Assembly: GCF_030272615.1 (NCBI RefSeq)
Contig: NC_081406.1
Span: 397,953,939-398,017,938, forward strand
DNA: 64,000 nucleotides
Source: Cryptomeria japonica
Taxonomy: Eukaryota; Streptophyta; Pinopsida; Cupressales; Cupressaceae
Direction: 5' to 3'
Shown: piece by piece, positions 12,131 to 23,440 of the stretch
Layout of the letters: every line of letters begins with the position of its first letter
How positions within the stretch are numbered: the first letter of the stretch is position 1
Translations under genes and position numbers: made by a program
The notes under the pieces: generated by a model
What the model was told of the DNA's origin: nothing
Databases searched by the model: none
What the model saw: only the letters and a program-made list of their open reading frames with translations

Positions 12131-13630
12131 TTATGTGGGGTGATCACCTTGAAGAGGAGCATCAACCAATTGATCAACAATGATTTGTCCTTTCATTAAT
12201 TTTCCATCAACGTACTCGATGTTGAATTCACTTAATAGCATGACCCATTTAGTTGTGCGTCCTATGAGAGCAGCCTTAGACAACAAGTAATTGAGAGGAT
12301 CAATCTTTACTATGAGTTTGGTCTTGTTGTTAAGCATGTAGTGACAAAGCTTCTGAGTGTTGAAGACCACTGTGAGGCAAGCTCTTTCTATGGGAGTATA
12401 ATTGAGTTCATATCCCACAAGGGTACGACTGATGTAATATATTACATGCTCTTTTCCTTTGTCATCCATTTGTGCAATTAATGCCCCAGAGCCACTGTAG
12501 TTGCTGATATATAAAAGAGAAGGGGTTGTCTTGGTATAGGTGGCATCAATATTGGAGGGGAGGCCAAATACTCTTTCACTTTATCAAGCCTTCTAAAATA
12601 AGCAGTCCCACTTAAACTTGGGGTCCTTGCGGAGGAGATGAGTGAATGGATGACACTTGTCTGCAAGTTGTGCTATAAACCGATGGATAGATTGAAGCTT
12701 GCCTTTTAGATTGCGAAGCTGCTTGAGTGTCTTAGGGGGAGGCATTTCCATGATTCCTTTAACTTTTGTTGGTCCACTTCAATTGCTCCGTGAGAGACTA
12801 CAAATCCCAATGAATTTCCAGATGTGACCCCGAAGATGCATTTCTTAGGATTAAGGCACAACTTATATTTCTCCAGTCTTTCAAATGTTCTTCTCCAGAT
12901 TGGGATATGCTCTTCATGTGTTTTAGATTTTCCCAGGAGTTCATCCACATAGCTTTCCATAATGTTATGCAAGAGGTCATTGAAGATTGTTGTCATTTCT
13001 CTTTGATAGGTTGCACCTACGTTCTTTGATCTAAAGGGCATGACTTGATAGAATAATGTTCCCCAAGGAGTGGTGAATGACGTCTTGTGTTGGTCTTCTT
13101 CAACGATCTTGATACAATTGTATCTAAAGAAACCATCCATTAACGAGAGCATCTCATGTCCAGCCGTCAAGTCTACAATCATGTCTATGTTAGGTAAGGG
13201 GAAATCATCTTTCAGACATGCCTTGTTGAGATCCCTGAAATATGTGCAAATCCTTATTGCCCCCAGCGGGCTTGCCGATAGGTACAATGTTTGAGACACA
13301 CTCAAGATAATCAAAGGGTTTGATGAATCTGACATCCAACATCTTCTGTAGTTCTACTTTAACCAAGAGGGCAACATGTGGATGCATCTTGCAGAGCTTT
13401 TATTTGATTGGTTTAGCATTTGGTCTTACAGCAAGGTTGTGTACTACTATTTCTAGGTCAAGTCCTTGCATATTAATATAGGACCGGGTGAAGTTGATTT
13501 GTGTCTCTTTGACTTTGAGGAAATTTAGGAAATTTTGTTTCTCTTGATTTGTAAGAGACTTTGCGATGAACACAGTTTTTGGATTATCATCTGAACCCAT
13601 GTCGATGTTGTCAGTTTCTTCAATCAGCAA
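12131..13630 (-). pseudogene. Reverse transcriptase and RNase H of element B
   Basis: The linker (13400-13630) has VFIAKSLTNQEKQNFLNFLK and YINMQGLDLEIV, the usual lead-in to Tat-type RT. The RT (12706-13335) has FRDLNKACLKDDFPLPNIDM, LSLMDGFFRYN and SFTTPWGTLFYQVMPF. Its catalytic box reads YVDEL, with glutamate in place of the second aspartate. The RNase H segment (12131-12469) has VIYYISRTLVGYELNYTPIE and ends with DQLVDAPLQGDHP. Frames differ between segments. Confidence 0.9.
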
Positions 13631-14533
13631 TGATTATTTCTCCTGATATGGGGGAACCATGGTAGGCATGCCAAGCCCCTCATTCTAGTGCTTGATCCAG
13701 GTTTTCAGTAGAAGATACATCCTTTATTTTTACTTTTTCCGAGTCCGAAGGCACCTCAGAGAGGTTTTCACGAGGCGACTTCAGATTTTTCTTTTGATTT
13801 TCACTTTTGCGATTAACGGAGTTGAACTAACTACCAAAGTATGCCTCCCTATTGAGTTGTATTCCATTTACAGATGTGTGATCCTCAAGGTCTAACATGT
13901 TGAGTAATGCCAAGGGGGCATTGCCATCAACATAGATGTCAAGGTCAGGTGGTCCTTGTTGGTCCCAATCAATGAGTTCAAGGTGGACAAGTTAGAGTTT
14001 AGATAAGGTGAAAGGGGTGACAGGGGTGATGGTGTTAACATAGGCATCATCAAAGAGATCGTCAAGGTACTCAAAAGGCACTTTGGTGAACTCCTCTTCA
14101 TCAGAGTCTTCGATTTCAGAAGGAGGGTCTGTCGAAGCACTAGTGATAGTAACCTTAGGCACTGGTGAGTAACCCAAGCCCTTATTATGCTTGTATGAGA
14201 TTGGAGATATGAGTGATTTACTTTCTCATTCTCGAGGTCCAAGACCATGTCCTTTATAGCCCAGATTTTCTACAATAGTAGATGCCTTAGGATACAATTG
14301 CTTGGGAATATCTGCTGGTGCTTTATCTTCTTCTCGGTACAACTAAGAAGTGACATCAGTTTCAAGGTCTCTTCATCAAGTGGGTCCCATTGCTCAAAGA
14401 TGGTCTTTTTCCATTTCATGGTAGATTTATTTTGGATCTTGATTTCTTTAGGTCTTCCAAATGACTGGAGAGCATGAAAGTTGACCCACATAGAGTGCAT
14501 TTTGAAATGTGTACTTTCCACAACCATTGTCAA
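13631..14533 (-). other. Element B interdomain region
   Basis: Between protease and RT in element order. Minus-strand translation gives acidic, low-complexity fragments (for example DPPSEIEDSDEEEFTKVPF near 14080-14130) and FHALQSFGRPKEIKIQNKS (about 14440-14490), which are readable but not assigned to a known catalytic domain. Spacers of this kind are usual in Tat elements. Confidence 0.5.
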
Positions 14534-14965
14534 TTATCTTAACCTTGATCTCAAGTTGGGAGGAAGTGCATGCGACGTTTGATGGATCAGATGAAGGTGG
14601 CGGAATGGGCATATTGAGTGGGCAATTATAAGGGTGTTTCCCTTCAAGGAGTTTTCATTACTGAGAGGGCTGCGGGACAACCAAGATGGTGATCTCTTTG
14701 CACCATTGTAAGGTAATTTAAGGCATTGATGGTAAGTGGATGGAATAACAACTTGAATCGAGTGGATCCATGGATGGCCAAGGAGGATGTTATAGGGGAG
14801 ATCAAGGTCTAAGACTTGACATGTAGTTTCCACCATTGTAGGGCCCACTTGAAGAGGTAGTGTTATGGTTCCTTTAGCGACCCTTTCTGCATCATCATAG
14901 GCTTTAATTGTGATCTTGCCGGATATGTCAACCAAGTCTTCAGAGATACTTAGTTGTTTGATCAA
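14534..14965 (-). pseudogene. Retropepsin-like protease end of element B
   Basis: The translation has ITIKAYDDAERVAKGTITLP followed by DLDLPYNILLGHPWIHSIQ, matching the C-terminal half of gypsy proteases (YNILLGRPWIH). The active-site DTG half would lie to the right and has been lost at the junction with the LTR at 14977. Confidence 0.78.
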
Positions 14966-14976
14966 TTTGTATGTGT

Positions 14977-15703
14977 AGACATCTAAAATTGTCCTTTTTA
15001 ATTAAATTAATATTTTATTTATTTAATTATTTTTTCCTAAGTCTTCTATTAATTAAACATTCTTATGTATTTAATTAATTCATTTGTCCTTTTCTAGCCT
15101 TTTCCTATTTAAATAAATATTTTTATTTGTGTAAATTATCTTTTCCCTATATTAAATAAATATTTTATTTATTTAATTAGTCCCACTTCCTCTATTAATT
15201 AAATGAATTTTTATTTATTTAATTAATTCATTAGCTTTTTCTCTTCATGACACATGTCATTTATCTCTTAATTTTTTCCTCTACCTACACTTTAATTTTA
15301 GCCGACCATTTACTCTTTCACCTCTTAATCTTATCCTTCCATTTTCATAAGTGTCTTTTATATAAGAGGATTCTTTTATCCTTTCAGTCCTAATCCTAAT
15401 GCGTCTACCAAGCTTCCTTGCGATTAAGCGACTTTACAACCATAATCCGTTCTTTGTTGAGCTCTTGTGTACAATACAAAATATGAGAGCAAATATATCA
15501 AACAAGAACAATGGAGATAGGAGACAATGGAGATCAAACCCTACTTGGCATGTGAATGGTATTATTGTTTCAATTTGTTAATTTGCATGTTCTTAGGTCT
15601 CTTCATTGGTGTATGGTGAATGTTTTATTATAGAACTAGGATTATTTGTGGTTGGATATTTGTAGTTTTGCAAGAGTGTCATCATCATTTTTCACCTCAC
15701 ACA
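14977..15703 (+). repeat. LTR of element O (plus strand)
   Basis: Starts TGTAGACATCTAAAATTG, runs through AATTAA-rich sequence, has a TATA box near 15358 and ends CTCACACA. A conserved primer-like sequence follows at once, so this is a 5' LTR. It abuts the truncated protease of element B, which reads in the opposite direction. No second copy was found in the window. Confidence 0.75.
15358..15366 (+). promoter_or_regulatory. TATA box in the element O LTR
   Basis: TTATATAAG lies about 380 bp into the LTR, the position expected for the U3 promoter. Confidence 0.6.
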
Positions 15704-15724
15704 TTTTGGCATGCCTAGTGGGAC
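15704..15724 (+). promoter_or_regulatory. Primer-site region of element O
   Basis: TTGGCATGCCTAGTGGGAC follows the LTR after two bases. The same position beside the element H LTR reads CTAGCACGCTCAGTGGGAC, so the motif is conserved between two elements. It resembles the non-methionine tRNA primer sites used by Tat-type elements. The tRNA itself is not identified. Confidence 0.6.
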
Positions 15725-15840
15725 ACTTGTCCCTTAGTTTTTAACATCTTTTTGTTGTTTAGTCATTTTTTATCAAATTGTAGGTCAGATCAAAGACGAT
15801 TACAGGTGATATCACATCTGTGACATCTCTTTTTGCATCA

Positions 15841-16283
15841 ATGTTTTATTTTTTGATCTGTTTTGTAGCTTTAGGTTCCAGATTTCGCCTCTGTGACCTT
15901 TATTTTCGTGTCTATATTCAGATATCCCGTCTACAACATATCTTTCTACGTCTATGTTATGTGTTTTGATATGTTTTGCAAGTTCAAGTTCCAGATTTCA
16001 TATTCGTGACCTTTATTTTCGTGTCTGTGTTCAAATATCACATTTGTGACATATCTTTGTGCATCTGTGTTTTGTGTTTTGATCTATTTTGCAGGTTCAG
16101 GTTCTAGATTTTGCATTTGTACCTTTATTTTCACGTCTATGTTTAGATATCGCATCTGCGACATCTCTTTCTGTGTGTGTGTTTTGATCTATTTTGTAGG
16201 TTCAAGATCCAAATTTCATGTCTGTGACCTTTATTTTCGCATTTGTGTTCGGATCTGGCATCTGAGACGTTTTTTTTCACGTC
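15841..16283 (+). repeat. Four tandem repeats of about 112 bp in the leader
   Basis: Units begin near 15841, 15954, 16066 and 16178. Each contains TTTTGATCTRTTTTG.AGGTTC, then CCAGATTTC, then TGACCTTTATTTTCGTGTCT, then a variable GATATC..ATCTG.GACAT segment. A partial fifth unit follows to about 16330. Copies have diverged by substitution and short indels. They lie in the untranslated leader of element O and contain no long open frame. Confidence 0.8.
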
Positions 16284-16605
16284 TGCATTATGCCTTGTTG
16301 TGTTTTGTAGGTTACAAGTTGTTGTAGTGTCTGTGTTGAATAGTTTCACATTTCATCACATTTCCACATCTATGTCAAGTATAATTGCGTCTGTGGTCCT
16401 ACTTTTTCATTTTTCCTTTTTGAATTTAAGGTTTTTAGATTTTTTTTTTCTAACCCCTTGTTTGGATTAACGAAGTGGTGCAGCTGTCCAAATTTTTTTT
16501 TTTAAAAAGTATTGTCGAAGGCCCCTTTTTCACATTTGGATTTGAATTTTCTAAAATTAACCTAACGAGTGTGCGTGCAGGTGGGGGTAATTTTCTAGAG
16601 AAAAC
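16284..16605 (+). other. End of the element O leader
   Basis: T-rich sequence with no recognised gene. The match to element E begins near 16606, so the junction of the two elements lies here. Confidence 0.5.
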
Positions 16606-16617
16606 AAGAGTTTTGAG

Positions 16618-17274
16618 TTGCTGAAGCTGATAGTGATAAAGAAGCATGTGTTAGCCCTACCAGATTTCAACAATGTATTTCAAGTAGATTGTGATGCATG
16701 TGGGAATGCAATTGGAGCAGTATTAAGTGAGGAAGGAAAATTAGTAGCCTACTTTAGTGAAAAGTTGAATGATGCAAGGAGAAGATATTCAGTGTATGCT
16801 TAGGAGTTCTATGCCATAATTCAAGAATTTAAGAACTGGAGACATTATTTGTTACCTAAGGAGTTTGTGTTGTATACAAATCATCAAGCATTAGAATATT
16901 TGAATAGTCAAGGTAAGTTGAACCGAAGGCACATGAGATGGGTTGAATTCATGCAAATCTATACTTTTGTTTTGAAACATAGGAGTGGAAAATCAAACAA
17001 AGTTGCTGATGCCTTGAGTAGGAGAATAAATTTGTTGACCAAAATGAGAATTGAAGTACTAGGGTTTGATGAGTTGAAGACCTTGTATGAGGAAGACCTT
17101 GATTTTGTTGAACCATGGAAAGATTGTACAAAACCTTTTGTGATCGACCAGAGAAAATGGTTGGATTATTTCATTCAAGATGGGATGCTATTTAGAGGAC
17201 ATCAATTGTATGTGCCCCAAATCTCTATGAGAGATAGTTTGATAAAGGAGAAGCTTAGTGGAGGATTAACATGA
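16618..17274 (+). pseudogene. RNase H of element E
   Basis: Readable as VDCDACGNAIGAVLSEEGKL, LNDARRRYSVYA, then a stop where QE is expected, and FVLYTNHQALEYLNSQGKLN and HRSGKSNKVADALSRR. The first catalytic aspartate is in FQVDCDA. An aspartate to asparagine change in LYTNHQAL removes a conserved acid (TDH in element G). The tail to 17274 is the lead-in to integrase. Stops at 16801-16803 and 17272-17274 break the frame. Confidence 0.9.
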
Positions 17275-18508
17275 CATTTTGGTAGCGACAAGACAATGGC
17301 TTTGATAAGTAGAATAACTTTTCACCTCAGATTCATAAGGATGTAAGGAAATTCATTTAGTGTTGCAAAATTTGTCAAGTTGTAAAAGGTGGAAGTTAGA
17401 ACGTAGGATTGTATAAACCTTTGACAATACCAGAGAGACCTTGGGAGGACATTAGAATGGATTTCATACTTGAATTGCCTAAGATCCAAAGAGGGAATGA
17501 TTCTATATTTGTGGTAGTAGATAGATTCTAAAAAATGGCACATTTCATACCCTATAAGAAGACAACATATGTAGTGCATGTAGTAGACCTATTTTTCAAG
17601 GAAGTTGTGAGGTTGCATGGGTTACCTAAAAGCATTGTTTGAGATCAGGATACTAAGTTTGTTCGTTATTTTTGGAAGACACTTTGGAAGAAGATGAAGA
17701 CCAAATTGAAGTTCAACTCTACATTTCACCCATAGACAGATGGACAGACAAAGGTAGTAAACAAGGGTTTAGGAAATTTGTTGAGATGTTTGGTTGGAGA
17801 CAAACCGAGAGGTTGAGACTTGATTCTTGCAAAAGTAGAATTTGCATATGACAATTCAGTGAATCAGAGTACTGGGAAAACACCATTTGAGATTGTTACC
17901 AGAATGAACCCTAAAGGTATATCCGAACTAAGAGACATTAACCATGAGGATAAGATAAGTGTTGAAGCAGAGATGTTTGCAGATCACATGAAGTCATTAC
18001 ATAATCAGGTAAAACAACATTTGGAAGATATGAACCGAAAGTATAAGGAGAAGGCAGATGAGAAAATAAGAGATAAGGAATTTGAAGTTGGGGATGAGGT
18101 AATGGTGTATCTGAGAAAGGGAAGATTTCTAGTTGGAACATACAACAAGCTAAAGATGAGAAAATTTGGACCTTGTAATATTTTGAAGAAGTTTGATTTC
18201 GACAATGCATATGAAGTTGAGTTACCAAATACCTTGGGTATATCACCTATATTTAACATAGCAGGTCTCTATCATTATCATGAGGCAAAATTCAGTGGTG
18301 ACAGTGGACCAGATGTAGAAAGACAGTTTCTTGAGAAGAAACCAGATGAATTTAGGAGATTTTGGATAACAGAGTTGGTAAAATCATGTGAAGTAGACAA
18401 TATAGAGAATATCTTGTGAAGTGGAAGGATAGACCAGTGGTAGATTCTTCTTGTTTATATCAGGCTGAGGTAGACCATCTTGGTTTTCCTCTAGACCCAC
18501 CAAAGTGA
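17275..18508 (+). pseudogene. Integrase and chromodomain of element E
   Basis: The zinc-finger end reads CCKICQVVKGGS. The core has [39 protein letters not shown] and TDGQTKVVNKG, where the catalytic glutamate of TDGQTE is replaced by lysine. The integrase tail (17820-18419) has EFEVGDEVMVYLRKGRF and YEVELPNTLGISPIFNI. After a stop the chromodomain continues as EYLVKWKDRPVVDSSC and ends at the TGA at 18506-18508, 32 bp before the LTR. Stops at several sites, some at CAG or CGA codons changed to TAG or TGA, show decay. Confidence 0.9.
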
Positions 18509-18539
18509 CAAACTCACTTTTCAAATAACCTTGGATGTC

Positions 18540-19316
18540 TGATGCAGAAGCATCCTTGGTTCATTGGCAATCTCGCATCAACCAAAAATATTTGCTTTCT
18601 CTTTTGTTTCTTGTTCAGTTCAGTTTCTATGTTTCACTTCGGACCCCTCTGAGTTGCTCATTTTTACTGTGGATCTAGATTTAGTGTGTAGACATGTTCT
18701 TGTACTTGGATCTTGGATCTTAGCTCGTTTGGATCTTTTTCTTCCAGAATGTCTGGCAGTTCTCAGTTTTCGAACTAGTTTGAACCTTAATGGCTAGATG
18801 ATGTTTCCTTACCTTGCAGAGCATCTCCTTGATTTGTGGAGCCATTTAGCACCTCATACAATGTTCCCATATGCTTGGCCGAGCTTCCTTTTTATCCATA
18901 TCTCATTTCAGTTCTTTTATAGAGGATTTTCTTCATGCTTGGGGCTGACCTACACGTTACATTTTCTTGCCTTGTGGATTGTATTCTCTCTTGGGCCGAC
19001 CTAGATGTGTTACATATGCTATATATTGATGTATTAGATCCTTGATAGTCAGTTAGAGATAGTAGACAATGATTAGATAGATATAGATCAAATTTGGACA
19101 TCTCTTAGGTTCCGGGTTGTATGTTTTGTAATCAGGCATGTTAACCTGTTGTAGCATGGATGCTACCAAGTAGTTGTACTTGAATTCATAATATAATCAA
19201 GGCCCGTTCTGACATTCTCTCTATTCTATGCTAAGATTTCTATTTTTTTGATCTTGCTTCATGTTCCAGACAGTTCTCTTTGAGGACCCTCCTTTCGTGG
19301 TTGCGTCACCTCATCA
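18540..19316 (+). repeat. 3' LTR of element E
   Basis: Begins TGATGCAGAAGCATCC, matching the element G LTR start TGATGCAGGAGCATCC, and follows the chromodomain stop closely. Similarity to G fades in the middle and returns near CTTTGAGGACCCTCC (19278-19292). The end at CCTCATCA is a best guess. Confidence 0.75.
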
Positions 19317-20130
19317 AACTCATTGTTGTAACCATGAAGATAACCATGAAAATGATGTAAGAATGTAAAATTTTTCAACAAGAGTTTACAATTGATGTAC
19401 ACAAAATTCCAACATTTGAGGATTTTCTTATATCTAGGCTTCTTATTTTTGACTTGGTGGCAAATGAACTTTTTGGGATGCTTGAGGGGCCTGGGTTTAT
19501 GGTCCATGAGTGAAATCGATCAAATTTTGGGTCAACTTTCGAAGTTTTGGGAATTTGTCCACTCTTGGCAAAAGAAATCAAATAGTGACAAAGACATTGG
19601 CCAAGGTAATACTTATACCAAACGTAAAAGTGAGGAGGTCTTAGATTAGCCCGATTTTACCAAATTCACTAGTTTGCACAATGAAGACATAAAAAATACA
19701 TACAACCTAGGCTGGAAAGTGGAAACCATTCAATGAAGCCTCTATATCAATAAAATACCTCAGACAAGCGGAAATATAAAGATTCTAGTAGCATTGGCTC
19801 CCCCACCACAACACTCACTTCTTGGGCATACTAGATTCTCTTACCCTAGAGATCTAGATATCTTTTAATTGAGGGATTCTTGTCTCATCTTGAATGGGTA
19901 CATGAGAGGTATCTACGGGGTACGATCCACACACCTTGAACCATCAAATGTAAGGATTTTTGGTTACTACAACAAGGTTTCTAGTAATGTTATAAGAGGT
20001 CTTGATCCAATGACATATTCTCAAAGCAAGCCACTTAAGGCTCTAATTGAGCTTATCAGTGCAGAGAAGGCCTCCACATACGTTAAATTCACTCAACACT
20101 TCAGTCACTTGACTAGTATATTTATATAGC
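19317..20130. other. Unassigned interval
   Basis: Short open frames exist (about 85 codons near 19392 and 19869) but show no recognisable domain and no preferred codon pattern. Nothing else was recognised. Confidence 0.5.
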
Positions 20131-21261
20131 GGCTCAGAAAAACTACTCGAGATCGCGCTAGGAGAGATGATATCCCCAATGTGTCCCAATTTTAAAACAT
20201 CTGGTGTTGTTAATCATCTTTCTCTTTACCCAAGATCCACAAAGGCAAGGGGAGTTGATACTTGGTGTAACGGTTGGTCCACCCTACACACGTGCAAGTG
20301 CACAAGACATAACAAACAATTGTTCTTTTTAACCACAAAATATGTGTTTTATAATCTAAGATGCAAGAAAGTAAATCTAAATTAGTGACCAAAGTTAGGA
20401 TCTTCGACAAACATCCTGCAAAAGATTGATTAGTAGTTTGATTTATGCCTTGTAGGAGTTCAAGGAAAAACTACAAAACTAAAATATGATTAGTAACATC
20501 TTAAAACCACTACCCACAGTGTAGACACCAAAGGGTAGGTGCAAACACTAATGTATGCACAAACATCGGTTTAAGGCCCTGACATAGACAGACCAGAAAG
20601 AGAGAAAAGTTTAAAAATTTAAATTTGAAAACTAGTGAGATTTTATACCTTCGCAGAGATGCCGAAGTACTAAGCACAAATGTCAACGTTTGCATAGATG
20701 TTGGTTTAGGTTTTGTTCTGCAATTGTTAGTTTAAAAATTTAAAAATTCAAAATTTGTTAGGTAGTGGGAAAAACAGAAAGGCGAAGACACCGATCTGTA
20801 GCGCAGACGTCGACGTCTGCTTAGACACTGAAGCGTAGTCCCAAAAAACTTTTTCTAACCAGACTAAAAATAAGCAAATAAACTTATTTTTTAGCTAAAT
20901 GTTATGGAAAACAACATAGCTAACTATTGTTTTTATTTAAACATATTTAGGTATTTTATTGGATTTTATGATTAAATTATTAAACCAAAAATATAGAAAA
21001 CAAAAGGAAAATTGTGAGAAGTGGAGACAATGATTGGGGTCACGAAGACGTCGATTTGAAATCCTATAAAAATAAATTCAGGAGGGAAATTTGAATTCAA
21101 ACACATATGTTGATTGATGTCTGCGTAGACGCTGAAACCGTGCACGAAGATGCCAAAGTGAAGTCCCAGACCCCATTTCGCAAACCTATGAGAAAAAAAC
21201 TCAAAACAACACAAAAAACATGAAATTATAGGGACTTGGAGTCCCACTGAGCGTGCTAGAA
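20131..21261 (-). other. Leader of element H with repeated motifs
   Basis: On the minus strand this follows the element H 5' LTR. Motifs of the type GTCTACGCAGACGTCGAC recur near 20540-20720, 20780-20840 and 21110-21170, often spaced by AAATTTTTAAA-like sequence. No long reading frame. The arrangement recalls the repeated leader of element O. The downstream limit is not clear. Confidence 0.5.
21241..21260 (-). promoter_or_regulatory. Primer-site region of element H
   Basis: Minus strand CTAGCACGCTCAGTGGGAC lies just inside the LTR end and matches the primer-site region of element O at the AGTGGGAC core. Confidence 0.55.
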
Positions 21262-22515
21262 TGAAGAGGGCATAAAATTCAAGTGAAATGGTTAGCTATA
21301 CAAATCACATAAATACTCAAAAACATCAAAACATTCAAATATGCATGAACACAACCATTATACCTAAATTCTTTGTCTTCTTCCTTTGATTGAGCCTTTG
21401 GTGAAGAGAAAAATGCGCCACTCCTTCACTTGATTAGATTGGCTCTTTTGATAGATTATGAATTTCTCTCCATTACACAACAAAGGGGATTGGATGGACA
21501 GATAAGTTTGATTAATAGGATTTGGCTAAGTGTGGGATGATTTGGGCATAATGAGGGTGCAATGGATGGATTCTAGACTCAAATTCTATGCATAAGATTA
21601 CTTGGATGATGGATATGGAAATAAGGGGAGAAGATTCCAATTTATAGATTGGAGGAGGTCAAAATGGAGGGCCAAGATTGATTCAAAATGAAAGGTTGAG
21701 ATTGAAAGAAAGTGGGAGAGGATTGAGAGGACAAGGTGTGAGATTCAAGAGATTTTCCATAAAGGTATTTCTTGTCTCCACACCCCTCAAGGTACATGGG
21801 GAAGAGTTCCTCAAGTAAATTGGAAGAATAAAAAAGAATAAAAAATTCCCTAGGGGAGGGCAAAGGAATTAAAAATTCCCAAATAATAGATTGTTTGGGA
21901 AGAATAAAAAAAAAAATAATTAAAAATTCTTTGGGAAGAGAGGGCATGATGATATGCAAAGGATTTGAAATCCTTTGAAATGACCAAAGTTGGTGCATTT
22001 AAGGTTTGGAGGGTGAGATGGAAAAGCCATTTATGGAAAAGAGTTGACTCATCCCTAATCAAGCTGATTAGGGATGTGCAAATGATTAGAAAGAGTGATT
22101 AGGTGGGTTAGTGATAGATTAGAGTGCAAGTGAGAAAGTTAGGAGGATGTGACATGAGGAGAGAGAATGAGTGGAAGAATATAAAATTGAGGAATAATGA
22201 TAAGCATGATTATAGAAGATATTAGGCTAGATAAAGATTATAGAAAGTGATTTGTAGGAATCACATAGTTAGGTTAATTAATTGAAATTAATTAACTGAT
22301 AGGAGTTTTAGAAGAAATAATGATGAAGGCGACTTTAGAAGAATAGAGAAATAATTAATTTATTGACAAATAATTATTGGGCTATAGTGATAAAATTAAT
22401 TAATTTTGATTTAATTAATTTTAAGAAGAGTGTGATAGTTATAATTAAATAAATTAATTTTATAGAAAGGGTTAAATTAATTAAATATTAATTTAATTAA
22501 TTTTGAACATCTACA
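21262..22515 (-). repeat. LTR of element H (minus strand)
   Basis: Minus-strand start TGTAGATGTTCAAAATTA resembles the element O LTR start and is followed by AATTAA-rich sequence. The end is CCTCTTCA. A TATA box is at 21641-21646. It is followed by a leader, so it acted as a 5' LTR. Its start abuts the truncated integrase of element C, which reads the same way. Confidence 0.72.
21641..21646 (-). promoter_or_regulatory. TATA box in the element H LTR
   Basis: Minus-strand TATAAA in the context TCTATAAATTGG, about 870 bp into the LTR. Confidence 0.5.
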
Positions 22516-23440
22516 TGTTCATCCAAAAGTTCTAGCTCATGCAAGTGTGCAATTCGACATTCTTCATAATTAATAAGATTACATAAGCAGACGTACAATG
22601 ATAGGAGGTTGATCTTTATTGGCAATATGACCTAAGATCCAAAGATTAAGGAGTAGGAATTTACACTAGTGGGTGTGTGGATGCTAGAGCAATAGGCCCA
22701 TAGTGCAGGATTAAATTGGAGATGCCAATCATGATTTAAATTATTTATGGTTTTCATAAGTATTTTAGTAGGGTTTTATTGGACATCTCTACTTGATCAT
22801 TACTTTGTGGGTAGTGTGTAATGGGCTAGTGGTGTTGGATGTGAAAGCATTGATAGAATATGTAGATCTCTCATTTTTTAAAAGGATTTCCCATTATCTA
22901 TGACAATAGAAGATGAAATTGATATTTATTGCTTGTAATTTATGTGAGTGGAATTGGCTTAAACCCATTTTGTGAAGTACTCAATGTTACTGATAATGAA
23001 TTTGTGACTATAATAGGAGAATGAATGGATCTTACTAACAAAATTGAGGTCCCATTTTGAGAAAGCCTAAGGAGTGGTGATGGGATGCAATGCTTATGAT
23101 AGTGCAAATTAGATGTCTATGCCTTCACATACTTGCATGTATCTAATTCCCTTGTCTAGTAATAAGTTATTTTTACTAGCTTTTTAATGGGGACCATATT
23201 GTTGGTGTATGCACTATAGGTATCATCAACTACCTCTTTCAAGGTGCGTAAGGCCTCTTTTGATTTAAGAGACCTTAGGAGAGTACCATCAAAGCTCCTT
23301 ACTTGTAAGGGAATTTCTTGAGAGATTATACTAAACATATAGCATCATAGCGTTTTGGAGCTAATATGAAATCTAATAATGCTCATTCCTTTGGCATGTA
23401 AATTATCTTATAATCCATCAAGTTTTGTTGATATAATAGA
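22516..23440 (-). pseudogene. Integrase region of element C (Tat-like)
   Basis: The DNA aligns by eye with the element B integrase (about 10625-11480): shared blocks include the ATCC..AATTCTAGCTC start, the TTTTATT.GA..C.TC..CTTGA.CATTAC segment and the region around the first catalytic aspartate. Translation is riddled with stops. The integrase C-terminus (matching 10337-10620 of B) is missing because the LTR at 22515 abuts it. The right end is the insertion point of element D. Confidence 0.75.
23085..23440. repeat. Left copy of the long duplication flanking element D
   Basis: These 356 bases are repeated in the same orientation at 31479-31834, on the far side of element D, with only a handful of differences (for example TTATTTTTAC against TTATTCTTAC and GGAATTTCTTG against GGATGTTCTTG). 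The left copy ends exactly at the first base of the D LTR. Confidence 0.93.

Larger units (their letters stand above)
10135..14976 (-). mobile_element. Element B: Tat-like Ty3/gypsy pol fragment
   Basis: Minus-strand order from right to left is protease, a pre-RT linker, RT, RNase H, a second RNase H-like domain and integrase. The second RNase H between RNase H and integrase, plus the integrase tail, fit the Tat branch of non-chromovirus gypsy elements. Gag and the 5' LTR are missing: at 14976 the element stops where the plus-strand LTR at 14977 begins. No 3' LTR was recognised to the left, and the left edge is approximate. All parts carry stops and frameshifts. Confidence 0.85.
16606..19316 (+). 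mobile_element. Element E: 3' half of a chromovirus
   Basis: Contains RNase H, integrase, chromodomain and the 3' LTR of a Ty3/gypsy chromovirus closely related to element G. The two align from RNase H into the LTR. The 5' LTR, gag, protease and RT are absent, replaced at about 16605 by the leader of element O. In-frame stops show it is dead. Confidence 0.88.

Noticed and set aside
15841-16283. CRISPR-like array
   Set aside because: The units are contiguous tandem repeats of about 112 bp without spacers, in a plant retrotransposon leader.
19392-20385. Three plus-strand frames of 70-86 codons as a possible small gene cluster
   Set aside because: No shared frame, no domain, and no conserved start context. 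The region lies between retrotransposon remnants.
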